Numbered from the stretch's first letter, positions 1 through 13,217 are shown. The stretch is 64,000 nt of DNA from Lytechinus pictus (GCF_037042905.1 NC_087258.1:4355001-4419000), one strand, 5' to 3'. The notes: a model not told the origin generated them from the letters alone. Numbers and translations are program-made.

Positions 1-2839
1 TCATAAAATATGTTATTATGAAAAATGAAATTTAAATATATTGTGTTGTGTATGTTTTGTATATATTGCCATTGTTATAACAGATTCTAACTCGAGCTCC
101 TTTTTTCTATTCTGCGGTGCTATATTTTTATTCAGTACCATCGGCATTCTCGCTTCGCTTGCTTAATTTCATTCTCACAAAAAAAGTTAGTGCAATATTT
201 TTCTTGTAATCATGAAGAGAATGTGTATCGCTGAATAAAAAGAAGATAATTAATATTCGAGTGGCGAGAATAATTTGTGCATATTGACTAGACTTGAAAA
301 TTAATATTTTAGGGCAGTTGATATCCTCTTAAACATGTTGAACATATTATTATCCCGCTCAAGTCAATGCGAGCGCGAAGTGTAAGCAACGTCTTTAAAC
401 GTTTTTTTTTTTTACATTATGGCCTGATTTCCTTCTTTATTTTCTTATCATCCCCTCCCCAGTTTTATTACACTTTCTTCCTTCTTTTATCATTTTCTTC
501 CCTTACTCCTTTTTTCATTCCTCGTTCTTTTCTCTTTTACCTCCTTTTCCGCCGCCAACAGAGGTAGGGGGTTGCCCGCGGCCGCTTCGACCCCATGGAT
601 CTGCATGCCTTGCCTATGCATGTACACCTTTTAGCACAATTCTGAATGATCCTGTCTTCATTACAGAACATTTTTACTTTGAATATTTACATAGGCGGAT
701 CCAGGAAGGGGGGCGAGGTGCTTGCCCCCCTTGGCGGAGCAAAAAAAAACTGAAGAAAAAGGTTGAAAGAAAGAAAGTTGAAAAATAAGGGGGAAAAGAG
801 AGAAGAAAAAGAAATAAAAGGAGGCGAAAGAATAAAATAAGATGAGTGGACGACTTTGAAAATAAAACAAAATATCAGCTTTTTATTAAGTGCGATCAAT
901 ATCCACCTAGCAATTTTCCACCAAAGTACTTGAAACACAGAGCTTAGATGGACCCTTATTTTCATTTCAGATTTCCAAAAGTTTTCTGCTCGCGTTTGGC
1001 GCGCTCGCATTATTCATGTAGAAAGATTCCCAATTATTCATCCTTTTCATGATTTACAAAACATGAAAAATGTGTCCCGTTTTAGGCTAAATCTCGATTT
1101 TTTACGCTCACGCTTTTCTCACGCATCAATTGTTCAGTGATATACCTATCATGTTCACAAATTGACAAAAAGAGCTTAGATTTTCCCTTCTTTAGGTAGA
1201 AATGTAAAAAAAAATCAGCTCGCGCTTGCATGCACTATTTGATTGTTGAAATATGCAACGCATTCATGGCCAACTGCAAGTATAGTTTTTGACAGGTGGT
1301 CCCTTTTCGATCAGATCAAAACGTATTATAATTTCTGTTCACGCTATACGCAGTAATATTAATCAGTTACATGACGTTCAGGCTCACAAACATTGCCCAG
1401 AATGTTCAAGTTTTGGGACAAAATACATAAAAAAAAAAATTAGTTCGCACTTTGCGCACGAACTAAGGCTTATGAGATTATGTTTATGATGATGATTAAA
1501 ATAAAGCTAAGAGATGCACTGTTAGGACTACCCCTTCAAATAAACATAAACAAATCAACTTCGAGAGGCCGATCAGGGAAAATTTTGGGCTGACAAAATT
1601 CGCCCCCCCCCCCCCCCCATCAGCGAAGGCTGCCCCTGTATCCAACATATTATTTCTGAACAGGCCTCAAGAGCTATATAGTTCTTTACTTGTGTTTCTA
1701 CTTAGACTCATTAGAAAGGTGCAAATCGGAAACTTGAAACTAAGCATGCATTAAATGCCATTTTGCCAGGGTATAGGTGAACATCTTCTTTTTTTTCTTA
1801 ACAATCATGGTACAAGAACGATTTATCGGTAATGTTTATGGCAATGTTCGGTCAATATCAAATTGGAATGAAAGTGTGTCAGGCAAGCACGCCAATTCTC
1901 GTAGAAGATTCTTATACAAAATTAACGTTGTGAAGAAAGAAATAAAAAGTGGTGGAAATATCAAACAGACGGGCCCATAATGGCCATTTTCGAACATTTA
2001 GCTCTCTTGTGCAAGACTCTCTTACCTTGGGTAAATGAAACAGAATACATGATAAATGAATTAATTAATTAATAGATTAAAAAATGCATTAAAGTAAATA
2101 AATAAAAAATGTAAGTCCATGAGCAAATTTCAAAATATTCCTGGGGTGCCCCCAGCCTGGATCCCTCAATTATATACTGTATTTTTGACCTCTGCTCTTT
2201 CTCAATTAATAAAATATGTTGTAATTTATAAAATTATAAAGTCAGCTCAGAGATTTTTTCATTACAAGAGATTCGTGCTATGTTTCGTTGACAAACAAAA
2301 ATTACACGTTTAATATAGGATATAGGATATTTTACAGGAAGGTCAACTACTTGCTCAGTATAATTTTGTCCACCCTCTGCGAAGGTGAGGTTGGGGGAGC
2401 GATTTTTTTAATGAAGAAATAACATTATTTCAATGCACTATCAATTATGATGCCGATATCACAACATTTTTTTTTTTGTTGCTTTTCTCTCATAACAGTC
2501 CGATTGACAATATCCGGATATTTCTCCCTTTTATAATGAGGGGCGTGTACATGGCTTGTTTGTCAAGTTAGAAACGAAAAAAAAATGCAATAAAGTTTGT
2601 CAGACTAAAGAAATTCCCAACGATGCAATCCCATGCAGCCCCCATCCCTTCTCCATTTTTTTTCTTTCTTTATACTAATTTCTTTCTTTCATTGCATTTT
2701 TTCTCTTCGCACCGTTCTCAATTTCACCTCCTTGTGCTTATGACTTGAAAATCAGTGCTTATATAATGACTTGTAAATCATTGTCCCTGTTTTTTTTTTG
2801 CACCTCGCCACTAGCGTATACCTAAGGGGGCAGACTGTC
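1..2839. other. intergenic, no gene recognised
   Basis: I see no coding exon here. The sequence is AT-rich with scattered C/G homopolymer runs, for example a C run near 1603-1618, and purine-rich stretches near 720-850. Short open frames are low in complexity (Phe/Ser/Leu-rich) and look like chance. Confidence 0.6.
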
Positions 2840-3004
2840 CCCTGATGTGTCACAACTGATCCAGGGGACATGCCCCTGTCCCCCTGACGAGTCACAACTG
2901 ATCCAGGGGATATGCCCCCCCCCCCTGACGAGTCACAACTGATCCAGGGGACAGGTGCCCCCCCCCCCTGACGAGTCATAACTGATCCAGGGGACATGCC
3001 CCCC
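2840..3004. repeat. minisatellite, about 42 bp x 4
   Basis: Four head-to-tail copies begin near 2840, 2883, 2924 and 2967. Each carries 'CACAACTGATCCAGGGGA' or a one-base variant and is separated from the next by a C-rich run of changing length. An open frame crosses it only because of the repeat. Confidence 0.85.
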
Positions 3005-3266
3005 TTTTGAGAAGCAAAATTAATAATTTGGAATGTAAAAATGCAATGAAAACAGACGTGTGGACCCTCTTTTGAACTTAAAGACCTTATTTTTCTTTTT
3101 TTTTGGCTTGTCAATTTTTTGTGGTACGAAATCCTTTATTTGTGGTTGAAGACCTTTCCTTTTTTTGCTTGTCAATTCTTTTCGCGCACGAAATATCCTC
3201 CAAAAAATTTGCTCCTCTTTTGGAAAATCCTGGGTACGCCGCTGCACCTCGACCATAGTTCAATGT

Positions 3267-3835
3267 TTAAAGGTCAAGTCCACCCCAGAAAAGAATGTTA
3301 ATTTGAATCAATAGAAATATCCAACAAGCATAATTTTGAAGATTTCAACAAAATCGGATGTAAACTATGAGAAAATTATGACATTTCAAAATTTCGCATA
3401 GCGCACATTTTTCACAGAATAGTTATGCACAACTCAATCATATGAAAATGAGAGTTGATGATGTCCGATCGATCACTTTTTCTTTTATTTTTTTTATTGT
3501 TTGAATCATATTTCAATTTTTAGAGATTTCAAAATAATAAGGACCAATTACTTGACTGAACCATAGAAATATAATCCACAGCGATAATATATTAATGAAA
3601 ATGTCACATACAATTAGGAGAAAATTAGAATATTTATTTATATTTGACAAAGAATACAATTAAGTGTGTGACGTCATCATGCAGTCATACAGACCAGGAT
3701 GTGCATATAACTGGTCTGTGAAATTTGATCGTAAAAAATGTCCAACTTTCTTTTTTTACATCCGATTTTGATGAAATTTCCAGTGCTTGTTGGATTTTCC
3801 TTTTTAATCAAATAAACTTTTTGTTGGGATATGGA
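3267..3835. repeat. degenerate inverted-repeat element (MITE-like)
   Basis: The left part contains 'AACAAAATCGGATGTAA' and the right part 'TTACATCCGATTTTGATG', so the two ends are imperfect inverted copies. A related right end recurs near 11401-11567, again next to an 'ACCAGGATGT' word. This looks like a nonautonomous DNA transposon family with no coding capacity. Confidence 0.6.
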
Positions 3836-4540
3836 CTGATCGTTCCATCGCTGTGCTTCCTAATTCATGTTTCATTTAGATACAAAACTAGAAGTTATAT
3901 AGTAGTAGATCAAATGACTCAGCTTTCGCCATATTTTTCACGTGAAAATGACCCCCTGCTCCCCTGCCCCCCTTCCCCCCCCCCCCCCCCAAAAAAAAAA
4001 AAAAAAAAAAAAAACTTTATAAAAATCATAAATTTATTTCAGTCTAAAATAGAGAAGGAAAAATCCTGCACATCGATCACTAAATAATAGAGACCTGAGA
4101 CTTAGTGAGACAGCTCTGCATGACAGTAACACTTTGGCTTCCCACAAAACAAATTATGGCGTCAGTGTTTCCCCATTGCCAGTTTTCGAAAGAGAAAGGT
4201 ATTTGAAATATGGGCAAAAATGATGATCGCGGCCTTAGTATCGACGTTACATCCGACATGACTTCTATATATTGCACATTGTTATTTTTTGGTAGGTCTA
4301 TTTATTAGTGATATAGTGGTTTTTACCCCGAAATGGTCTTCATCCAATTATCGAAAAGTATACGATCGAACTGAATTATGTACAGAACTTTATCCAATAA
4401 TTAATTACAAAAAAATGAAGTTCATTACTAATTCCATAGGATTGCCAGTTTTCCGCAACTTGACACTGACATGCTAGTTATAGGTCCATGCATGGTTTAG
4501 TTAGAGCTCGATTGAATTATCTCAGGACGCGTACTCATTT
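3836..4540. other. intergenic, homopolymer tract
   Basis: No gene seen. A C run followed directly by a long A run lies near 3973-4013. Confidence 0.5.
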
Positions 4541-4706
4541 ATACCTTGGTCACATTTGTTCTACGGCGGCCGTACGGCGAGTTTTAACATTTTTTTGTAC
4601 CAGCTACATATACATGTATATAGATGGTTTGAATAAAAATGAATAAAACGACTGTTTTCGATCGACTCGCCGTACGGCCGCCGTATGACAAATGTGACCA
4701 ATGTAT
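4541..4706. repeat. MITE family A, copy 1
   Basis: The element has terminal inverted repeats. It starts 'ATACCTTGGTCACATTTG', runs into 'CGGCGGCCGTACGGCGAGT', and ends with the inverse of both. A second copy lies at 33936-34204. The GC-rich arm stands out in AT-rich surroundings. No coding capacity. Confidence 0.85.
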
Positions 4707-6815
4707 TATGAACCACTGGTCAGGAGCAATGGGTTGTAATTACATCTCCCTGTACATGACCAGTGGACTGAACTCTTCATGGCCTTTTACTAGTATGCCT
4801 ACACTGGCTACACACACGAGTATATCGATATAGTAGGCCTATACAGTTCATGGTGTCATACAATGCTGTTGACCTTACACCATATAGCTCTATGCTTACA
4901 CACACTCCGGCCTCACACACACACACACACAAGTAAATACAATTCCGCCAGGCCTACTGCATACATAGAAAGGACAGTGCAACCAACGTGGATAATGTAC
5001 TGTACTAGTCTATAAATTCAGACACAATTTACCCAAAGACGGTTTACATAACATTTTAGTGAGAGTACAGTGCATTTCCAAAACATAAACAGGATGTATA
5101 ATCTTGGAATTTCCTTTGTATGTAAGGGTTTCTTTCTGTTGGTTTCACTGCCCTTTTTTTCTCTTGATTCATCAGAATCATAATAAAACTTTTTTTCATC
5201 AATCTGAAACAACATATGAGCCGAGACTAAAACGCGGGAAGTCGGAGAATATGACCGAAAAAGAATGTTTTTTTTCCCAACTCTGTGCTGTACGTAGTGT
5301 TCATTCTGAAATCACTTTTCTAAATTGTTCCCGTGTTATATTGGAAGTTAGACTTAGACAATAGGGGATGTACTCGCAAGCCCCAGCCCCCGCCAGCCAA
5401 GGCAAGAGCAAGGAAGGTAGGAAAACAGAATGGTGTTGTGTGTTGTGCATGTGAGGAACGTACTGATCGATGATCCTAATGTCGATACGCGATCAAGGCT
5501 TTTTCTGCTCTGCCGTTCACCGAGTGACAAGGCAATGTAGCGGACTACATTATCGTTCTTGCGTAGCACACTCACGGCAGCGGTGGTGGTGTGTCTGCAT
5601 AGGGGTGGATAACTGGATTTGGGTGATAGAGGGGGTATGTTACAGTTTTGAAATTACTTTGTCGGGATATCCGAGAAGGTAAAATTCACACATATAAGAG
5701 CATAATTTATCATGAAAAACACCTTTTCATTTCATATCATCCACATCACGACTGTTTTAGGACATACACATTCATATAATATACAAATTAATTAGAATGA
5801 TGACAGGCCAATTTCGAGGAATTACCAAAACTATCCACCCTCTTTAAGTATTCCAAAGCAACTGGAAAGCTTGTTATGACAATTTAGCTTCTTGTCTCCC
5901 CCTCACAACTCAAGTTGAGATCAACGCCCATGCTTTCACACACTCGATCAGTATGGAGTCAGTTTATTGGTGGCTGCGACTAATCTTTTTTGATTGATTG
6001 AATAAATCTGAAAAATAAGCACTCGTGCTTAAAAAACATTCTATCCAAAATTCCTCTGCGATTTATTCTTTTTAATGAAATGTTAATTCGAGTATGGCAT
6101 CGTCATGCACGGGTGAGCTCGAAAGTAAAGTTTATCAGGGATGTCTTTTAGTGCAGGCCTACCATTTACAGGATTTCTTTATTTTCCTTTTTTATGCGAA
6201 TTAAACCAGATCATCATAGCCGAGGGACGGGGGAGAAAATGTAGACCAAAACATGCATTCTCAGTTGTCTAGGAATTGACAGATAATTGCGCTGAGATTT
6301 ATTTTTGTCCATTTTGAAAATGACTCAAACTCATAATGTAAGTTGAACGACTGAATGTTAATTTTATTTTCTCATTGACCCCTCTGCTCTTCATTGTTTC
6401 TCATCGAAGCAGAAAATGATTAAAATGAACCGCTGAAAACGAAAGTCAAAACGGGAAACTGATTTACGATTTGATCGTATCAGCGATGAACAAACGATTC
6501 CCCGATACGTCACTATTCTAATTATATACAGATTTTAACGATGTAATTCGGCAATTACTGCTTATTGCATTAAATACTTTACGATGCTTTGTATATCACT
6601 TTGGGGGAATATACACATATAAGAAATATCCTTTCTAACAACTTATATTGAAAATAATTGATATGTGTCGGTGTGCCTAGGTTGGTGAACATATTCTTCT
6701 ATACCCCTTTTCAATAAATACCAAGAATTTTTCTTGCCAGTCTTGTCTGACGGACGCCTAACATTATTGCCAACAATTTTTGAGGCCAAAATGTGTTTTG
6801 ATCCGCCATAATTCT
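4707..6815. other. intergenic, no gene recognised
   Basis: A short (CA)n run lies near 4917-4931. No exon-like open frame with splice signals was found on either strand. Confidence 0.5.
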
Positions 6816-7093
6816 AGGCCCTGTATAACAAAGAGTTACGATTGATTCAATCAATATCAAATATATGGAAATCCATCAATGTCATAATATTTTCTTTAGG
6901 AAATTTGCTATTTGTCATTTGAAAACAAAGAGAATCATACAGAATTGTCAAGAAAACAGTGAATGTATAAATATACATCTTATCTAGAAAATATTTTAAA
7001 CAAACATGTGTTTTGGATCTTGACGTTGCTGGCTTTCCATAGTTGTGGTTGGTTGATTGGATCGATCGAAACTATTTGTAAGACGGGGCCCTG
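6816..7093. repeat. MITE family B, copy 1
   Basis: Inverted ends: the left begins at 'AGGCCCTGTATAACAAAGAG' and the right ends in 'TTTGTAAGACGGGGCCCTGG'. Inner parts include 'TGGAAATCCATCAATGTCAT'. A better kept copy lies at 56040-56312, inside an intron of the adhesion GPCR gene. The family has no coding capacity. Confidence 0.85.
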
Positions 7094-7360
7094 GTATACC
7101 AAAACATGCAGCGGAATCTAAAGTTAGCAACAATTTATTATTCGGCAGACTATCGCAATGTATATACCCACCCATTAACTCAAACATGTTGAAATACATC
7201 ACAATGTGCATTCCACCCCAAAGTGCAACTGCCCCCCCCCCCCCTTCCCCCTACATGAATTATGACCGGTATTATTCCCGGAACATTGTTATTAATTACA
7301 ACGAAGTGATTAAGCGGATATTGTCATCCATCGAACAGGCAGATTATTAAAACGTTGATT

Positions 7361-8663
7361 AAAGCCCCTTTCACAATTGACGTACGACCATTTGCGACCT
7401 TTTGGTCGTGCGACAGGCTGCAACAGGCATCAATCGCTAGTCATCTCATAAGATCGCACAGAGGCTTTCACAGTTGCAACAGCTGTCGTACAACAAAAAC
7501 AACCAGTAAACCCCGTTGCACGAGTAAGTCGCATATGCTCTTATTGTGCTCGTGCGATCACATGCGAGTGTTGCACGAGGGATTGCGAGTGGAACGGTCG
7601 CATACATGCGAATGAAACGGTAGTGCAATGTTGTAAGCCGTTGCGATCGGTCTTGAAACAGTCTTATGGCCCATATTATTATCGCAACCAGTCGCAAGAC
7701 AGGTCTCTGTACATGTAGGTCGCTTGCACATGTGCAAGTGTTGCACGACCTCCAGTCAAGTAAATACGACTACTTAGTTGTGCCACCTCTCGCACCAAGT
7801 CGTACAACGTTGAACAACACTCGCACGATGATCGCCCGACCGATGGTACGACCCCGGGTACGGCCTGATGCGAGTGAATCGATCGTATTTGATCGCGTTC
7901 GGATTTTGAACATGTTCAAAGTTCAGATGTGACCAGTCACGACCACCTCGAGTTCGTGCGACCGTCTACAACGACTGCGAGTGCTCGCAAGACATCAAGA
8001 GATCGATCGTGCAACAACAAGAAGAAAATGTTGCAGGCGGTCGTAAACTGGTCGGACGTCAATTGTGAAAGGGGCTGAACGGTCGCATACATGCGAATGC
8101 AACGGTAGTGGAATGTAGTAAGCCGTAATTTCGATCGGTCTTGCAACAGTCTCATATTATCGCACCCAGTCGCAAGACTGGTCTCTGTAGGTCTCCAGCA
8201 CATGTGCAAGTGTTGTACGACCTCCAGTCGACTAAATGCGACTATACTTAGTTGTGCCACCTCTCGCACCAAGTCGTACAACGTTGAACAACACTCACAC
8301 GATGATCGCCCGACCGATGGTACGACCTGTTGCGAGTGAATCAATCGTATTTGATCGCGTTTGGATTTTGAACATGTTCAAAGTTCAGATGCGACCAGTC
8401 ACGATCACCTCCGACCACCTCGAGTTTGTGCGATCGTCTACAACGACTGCGAGTGCTCGCAAGACACCAAGGGATCGATCGTGCAACAACAAGAAAAAAC
8501 TGTTGCAGGTGGTCGTAAACAGGTCGTACGTCAATTGTGAAAGGGGCTTTAAGGGGCTTTCAAATCGCTCTTGCGATCGTTTGCGATCATTTAGTAACAA
8601 TATATGCTGCACACAATCGCAACGGTTGTAAGCAGTCGCACAACCAATTGTGAAAGGGGCTTT
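7361..8663. repeat. composite repeat with AAAGCCCC ends
   Basis: It begins 'AAAGCCCCTTTCACAATTG' at 7361 and ends with the inverse at 8643-8662. Further inverse ends lie inside, at about 8059 and 8529. The interior holds a ~485-bp tandem duplication, seen as 'GAACGGTCGCATACATGCGA' at 7592 and again at 8077. Short words such as TCGTGCGA, TGCGATCG and GTCGTACG recur throughout. Open frames here are by-products. Confidence 0.8.
7592..8552. repeat. two-copy tandem repeat, ~485 bp unit
   Basis: Unit 1 covers about 7592-8076 and unit 2 about 8077-8552. They share long diverged stretches, such as 'GATCGCCCGACCGATGGTAC' and 'GTTGTGCCACCTCTCGCACC'. Both end in the 'CAATTGTGAAAGGGGCT' terminus, so the duplication carries one end of the host element with it. 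Confidence 0.8.
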
Positions 8664-9343
8664 AGGCCTATATTGTTTCACTTCTTGTGTAGCAGGAAAA
8701 CGATGATCGAAAATGACGTATCAAAACTAAATGTTAAACTGCAATTTTTTTTAACAGTAATATGGATCTATGCGCTGTAGTTCATACACACACCATTCAG
8801 TTAAAACGGGCGATTAATCAAAGGAGTTCCTATATATAGGCACATAGTGAAATGAATACATCTTTAGAGAAAGAATAACATAATGCACTTACGAGTGAAT
8901 CATCCAATATATCGTTTTCATTTTAGAAGTAGCCATCTCTAATTTCAACCCGATTCAATTTCTTCGCAATTACGTTAGATTAATATTATCCAGTCCTCCA
9001 ATTCGTGCTATATACTTTAATTTCTTTCATATTATTTTCCTGCACATTATGATTATAATAATCTTGTTTTCTTATTGAAATATATTAAAATAAATAAAGA
9101 AAGTTATATAACATAATAAAGTAAACAAATTGGCATGAGTGGAGAAACTGACAATGGTTACGTTTTCATGATTCATTATTTGAAACACAACTCATTTACC
9201 CAGGGTAGTTGCTTAAGCTTTTACAAGAAAAGTGAAAGGAAATAATAGAAAGGCATTTACCGCTAACAATAAAGAGATTGTGAATATTAATTAGGTATGG
9301 GTACGTATATGAAAATATTTGTCTGGAATTATTTCATTCTTAC
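8664..9343. other. probable first intron of the type II membrane gene, no exon seen
   Basis: AT-rich sequence downstream (minus strand) of the splice donor at 9342-9343. No following exon was recognised here or further left. Confidence 0.4.
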
Positions 9344-9461
9344 CTGCAATTTTGGAGGTAACATCAACCATGAATAAAAGCGTGACCAACGATATGAAAC
9401 TGACAGCGATAAAGCCGAGAATAATCTTTGATTTAGTCCATTTTAGTCGTGTAAGCCTCAT
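9344..9461 (-). CDS. first coding exon of a type II membrane protein (partial)
   Basis: The ATG at 9459-9461 opens 39 codons plus one base, ending at a good splice donor (GCAG|GTAAGA; exon end 9344). The peptide has a short basic start (MRLTRLKWTKSK), then about 20 hydrophobic residues (IILGFIAVSFISLVTLLFMV), then polar residues. This is the layout of a signal anchor, with the N-terminus in the cytosol and the rest in the lumen or outside. Golgi glycosyltransferases and sulfotransferases often start like this, but no catalytic exon is in view, so the family is unknown. The frame stays open upstream without an ATG, so 9461 is the likely start. A TATA box about 165 bases upstream and two short upstream ORFs support a transcribed 5' end. 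Confidence 0.55.
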
Positions 9462-9626
9462 ACTTTCAATTGGATAATTCACTCTTATTTTCTCCAATGC
9501 ATTTCCCCACGATGCGATTTCCTACCATGCGAGCCTATTGAAAATCTCAAATTCTTGCTTTGCAGCATTTTAGGCGCCCTTTCTTGTCGGAGTGAAAACT
9601 TTGAAAAAATGAGTCGCATCGCCAAC

Positions 9627-9635
9627 TTATATATA
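9627..9635 (-). promoter_or_regulatory. TATA box
   Basis: On the minus strand the sequence reads TATATATAAG. A start site 25-30 bases downstream would fall near 9600, giving a 5' leader of about 140 bases before the ATG at 9461. The leader contains two short upstream ORFs (ATGs near 9526 and 9500), which could dampen translation. Confidence 0.5.
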
Positions 9636-9636
9636 C

Positions 9637-10189
9637 TACGTGTGAGTGCATACGAGTGTTAAGTACTGTGTGCAGTTGGTTTTAGTACATACAAGTTATG
9701 GGATATCGTAGCTGTGCAGACAGGAAATGAACAAGGGTTGGCAAGCTTGAGAAATTATACGCAACCCCTTCCTCACAAACACGATGATTCACGCATACAG
9801 TCAGCTAGATAGTCAGTTATAACCAGCTAAAAAAAATGCGACCCCCCCCCCCCATCGTAGACTGACCGATGGAGGTAGCCAAGGGATGCCCTACTTTCTG
9901 ATGATCAACAGGAGCGGCGCCAGGATTTTCTGATAGCGGGGGGGGGGGGGGGAGGAGGCAAGACGACCTAATGATGACGTCATATTTTATTTTAAAATAA
10001 AATTGAATCATATCGAGTAACAAAGTTATCAAGACCTCTCCTTTTTTATAATCTACTTTTTTTCCTTATTTTTCACTACTTTTAAAATCATAGGGATGGT
10101 CACCCACTTGCCCCCCCCCCCCACCCCAGTGTCGTTGCCCTCAATTGTCAAACGATACTCTCACCACTCAACAGTCAGTCCATATATTG
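9637..10189. other. upstream region, homopolymers
   Basis: C and G runs near 9842-9853, 9939-9952 and 10110-10125. No gene seen. Confidence 0.5.
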
Positions 10190-10190
10190 T

Positions 10191-10562
<372 letters not shown>

Positions 10563-10922
10563 AGTAGCAGCTGTTGTAGAAGTAGTTGTTTGTTTTGTTA
10601 TCAGGATAGAAACAGAAGTAAAAAAGGGGTGATTTGATTTATGCAATGAAATGTTCAAGTTTCAGTTATCAGGCCGCAGCATTGTGATACGCAAGTGTGA
10701 GTCAAGATGTCACATTTCTTTTGTATTTTATTAGATGAAATATCAATATAACGCTTCAATATTTTCTCATTCGACAATGGAAGTATCCTTGGGAATAACA
10801 ATAGGTATAAAACAATAGCAATCCCCCATATTCAGTGATTCAACCCTTGGTCAAAATATATAACGAGGGATGAAATAAGATATTTCGTATTCCATAATAA
10901 AATAATAATACTATACATGAGG

Positions 10923-10959
10923 TAACTCCGAACTGGACCATTAGACCAGTTCGGAGTTA
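10923..10959. repeat. 14-bp perfect hairpin
   Basis: TAACTCCGAACTGG and its exact inverse flank a 9-base loop. The word AACTCCGAACTGG appears again at about 11355. It lies at the outer edge of the foldback element described next. Confidence 0.7.
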
Positions 10960-12367
10960 GCTCATGGACAAGTTTGCACAATTTACCTTTCATTTCTTCC
11001 ATTAGGATATGCAAATTTTAAAGCAAGATATTGCGTAAGCATGCCTTACATAGCAGGATGCTTAAACTGCAAAGACCAGGTGAAATAGCACATCTATGAA
11101 CGCTTTATGAAGGTACATGACAAATACATTGTTGCATTTCTACTTTGAATGCATTCGCATGTTGCCATTGCAATGCACTTGGCCGACCATTAAATACCAG
11201 TTGTTACTGGCTGCTTTCCAGTGGATCTAAGGAAAACACATTAAATAGGAATATATGAATAATCAAGACAGCAGAGTTGGTGCTTATCTCATTGAATATT
11301 AAACCACTATGCCATTAGAGTTCAAATTACCTTCTTCTGATCATGCGCAGAATGGAACTCCGAACTGGCTCCACTGCTATTAGTGCTCTAATTTACATAC
11401 CGACCAGGATGTACATACGACTGTTTTGTGTAATTAAGCTTAACTGAAATATGTCATATTCTTATATTACATCCGATTTTGATGGAATTTGTAGCATTCT
11501 GTGCTTGTTTGAATTTTTAAATTTTCATTCTAATCAATTTTTCCTTGGGTGGACCTGCCCTTTAAATAAACAGTGCGTCCCAGAAAAAAGTAAGCCAGGA
11601 TCCCGACATCTTTTTTCTTCATGGCAAATTTATCAAAATATTTCATCTGTATCATATAATTCCATTGTTCATCTACATTTCAATACCTAATATGTGAAGA
11701 GCACTTCTTCACGCATGAATGAGCAAGATGAGTTTGAAATTTTAATGTAAAAAAGCAGGTTGGGCAGAAAAAAATTGTCAAGATTATTTCGTGATACGAC
11801 AACCGTGCTTATTCGAATATTGGATGATTAGCAATACTTTTGCATTCTTTGTTTAGTTTTTCTCACTGATCCCTGAAATGATAGAGGATTCAGATTAACA
11901 CGGCAAGTTTCTGCGCAAATCACTTTTAGAAAAGCATACCAATAGGATAAAAATCTTAAAGAACATTTAACCAGATTCATCAAACAAATTTTTTTAACGA
12001 ATTCTAAAGGTTTAATTTTTATGACGTCACATTCACGCAGCTGTTCAATATAAAATTCTCCCCAAATCATATATTCTAATTCTTTAATATAGTGATACTT
12101 TTGATAAGAATATTCTTCCCTCCTTGCATGTATTTTGTCGATATAAGATGTATCATGCTAATGCATTAAAAGTAGAAATGCAACAAATACCTTCATGGAG
12201 TGTTCATTTGTATTCTATTCTGATCCCCTGGTCTGTGCAATTTCTGCATCCTGCTATGTGAGGCATGCCTACATAATATCTTGCTTAGAAATCTGCCTAT
12301 CATAACAAAGAAATTAAAGGTCATTTTACCAAAATTGCCCATGAGGTAGCTTCGAAGTAGTCTAATA
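10938..12367. mobile_element. 1.4-kb foldback element with ~200-bp inverted ends
   Basis: The left arm (about 10938-11150) is the diverged inverse of the right arm (about 12169-12367). Matched pieces include 'AAGCAAGATATT' with 'AATATCTTGCTT', 'ATAGCAGGATGC' with 'GCATCCTGCTAT', and 'TTGTTGCATTTCTAC' with 'GTAGAAATGCAACAA'. The interior holds a MITE right end (11401-11567) and no transposase. It is best read as a nonautonomous DNA transposon or foldback element. Confidence 0.7.
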
Positions 12368-12540
12368 GATTAATTCAGTTGTACATGACATTGTATAGAG
12401 ACAATCAATATGCATTGACTATCAATACTGAAGAGCGCCATCTGTGCCTCTTTTTGGTAATTAAATCTACTTCGTATTTTTTAAAAGCCAGATTGTATTA
12501 TGTTGAGGACGTTCAAATGTTATTGACCATATACAATATT

Positions 12541-12840
12541 GGGGACGTCGTGGTCTAGTGTTTAAGACTCTTTCAATCTGAAGGACGTGGGTTCGATTCC
12601 CAGCCATGGCGTGTTTTCCTTCAGCAAGAAATTTACCCACATTGTGCTGCACTCAACCCAGGTGAGGTAAAAGGGTACCGGCAGGAAGTGATTCCTCAAA
12701 AAGCTGTGCGCACCAGAATCGGTAGACTAGCTTAGCCGGGGTAACATAGGAGCGCCTTGAGCACCTAGCAAGGTTGAAAGGTGTGTTATACAAATCCTAA
12801 ATTATTATTATGATAATAATAATAATTATTATTATTATCA
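12541..12840 (+). mobile_element. tRNA-derived SINE
   Basis: The head (12541-12612) resembles a tRNA, with A-box-like 'TGGTCTAGTG' and B box 'GGTTCGATTCC'. A unique body follows, with 'GAGGTAAAAGGGTACCGGCAG' in part and 'GGAGCGCCTTGAGCAC'. It ends in an (ATT)n-type tail. This is the usual order of a Pol III SINE: tRNA head, body, simple tail. No coding capacity. Confidence 0.85.
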
Positions 12841-13217
12841 TCCATTCGTTTGTTCAAATCGATGAATAGAAAATTAGGTTAGAAATAGGTTTATAATGAT
12901 TCAGTTTAGTACATAGTTACAAACCCCTGGCGTACAGATTAGGGAGTATAGGAGCCTTGGAACCCCCCCCCCCTCCCCGCCATAAAAAATATCACGACGA
13001 AGGGAAAAAGGGGGGGGGGTATAGAAAGACAATGAAAGGGGGAAGGGTGAAATATGATACTATTCTCTGATTGTAATGTCAAAATCTATATAAAAAATAC
13101 AATTTTGTATCAAAACTTTAGATATAAGTAATGCTCCATATACGCCATGTCTGGCCCTCTCCAAATTTATTGACTCATTACGTCACTGGTACAAACAGAA
13201 CTATTTCGATGATCCTA
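12841..13217. other. intergenic, C/G runs
   Basis: C run near 12963-12972 and G run near 13010-13018. The 13-kb C-rich patch resembles those near 28500, 29690 and 31920. No gene. Confidence 0.5.

Noticed and set aside
3020-3256. 78-codon Lys-rich minus-strand frame
   Set aside because: Overlaps repeat-like DNA next to the minisatellite; poly-Lys comes from A/T runs.
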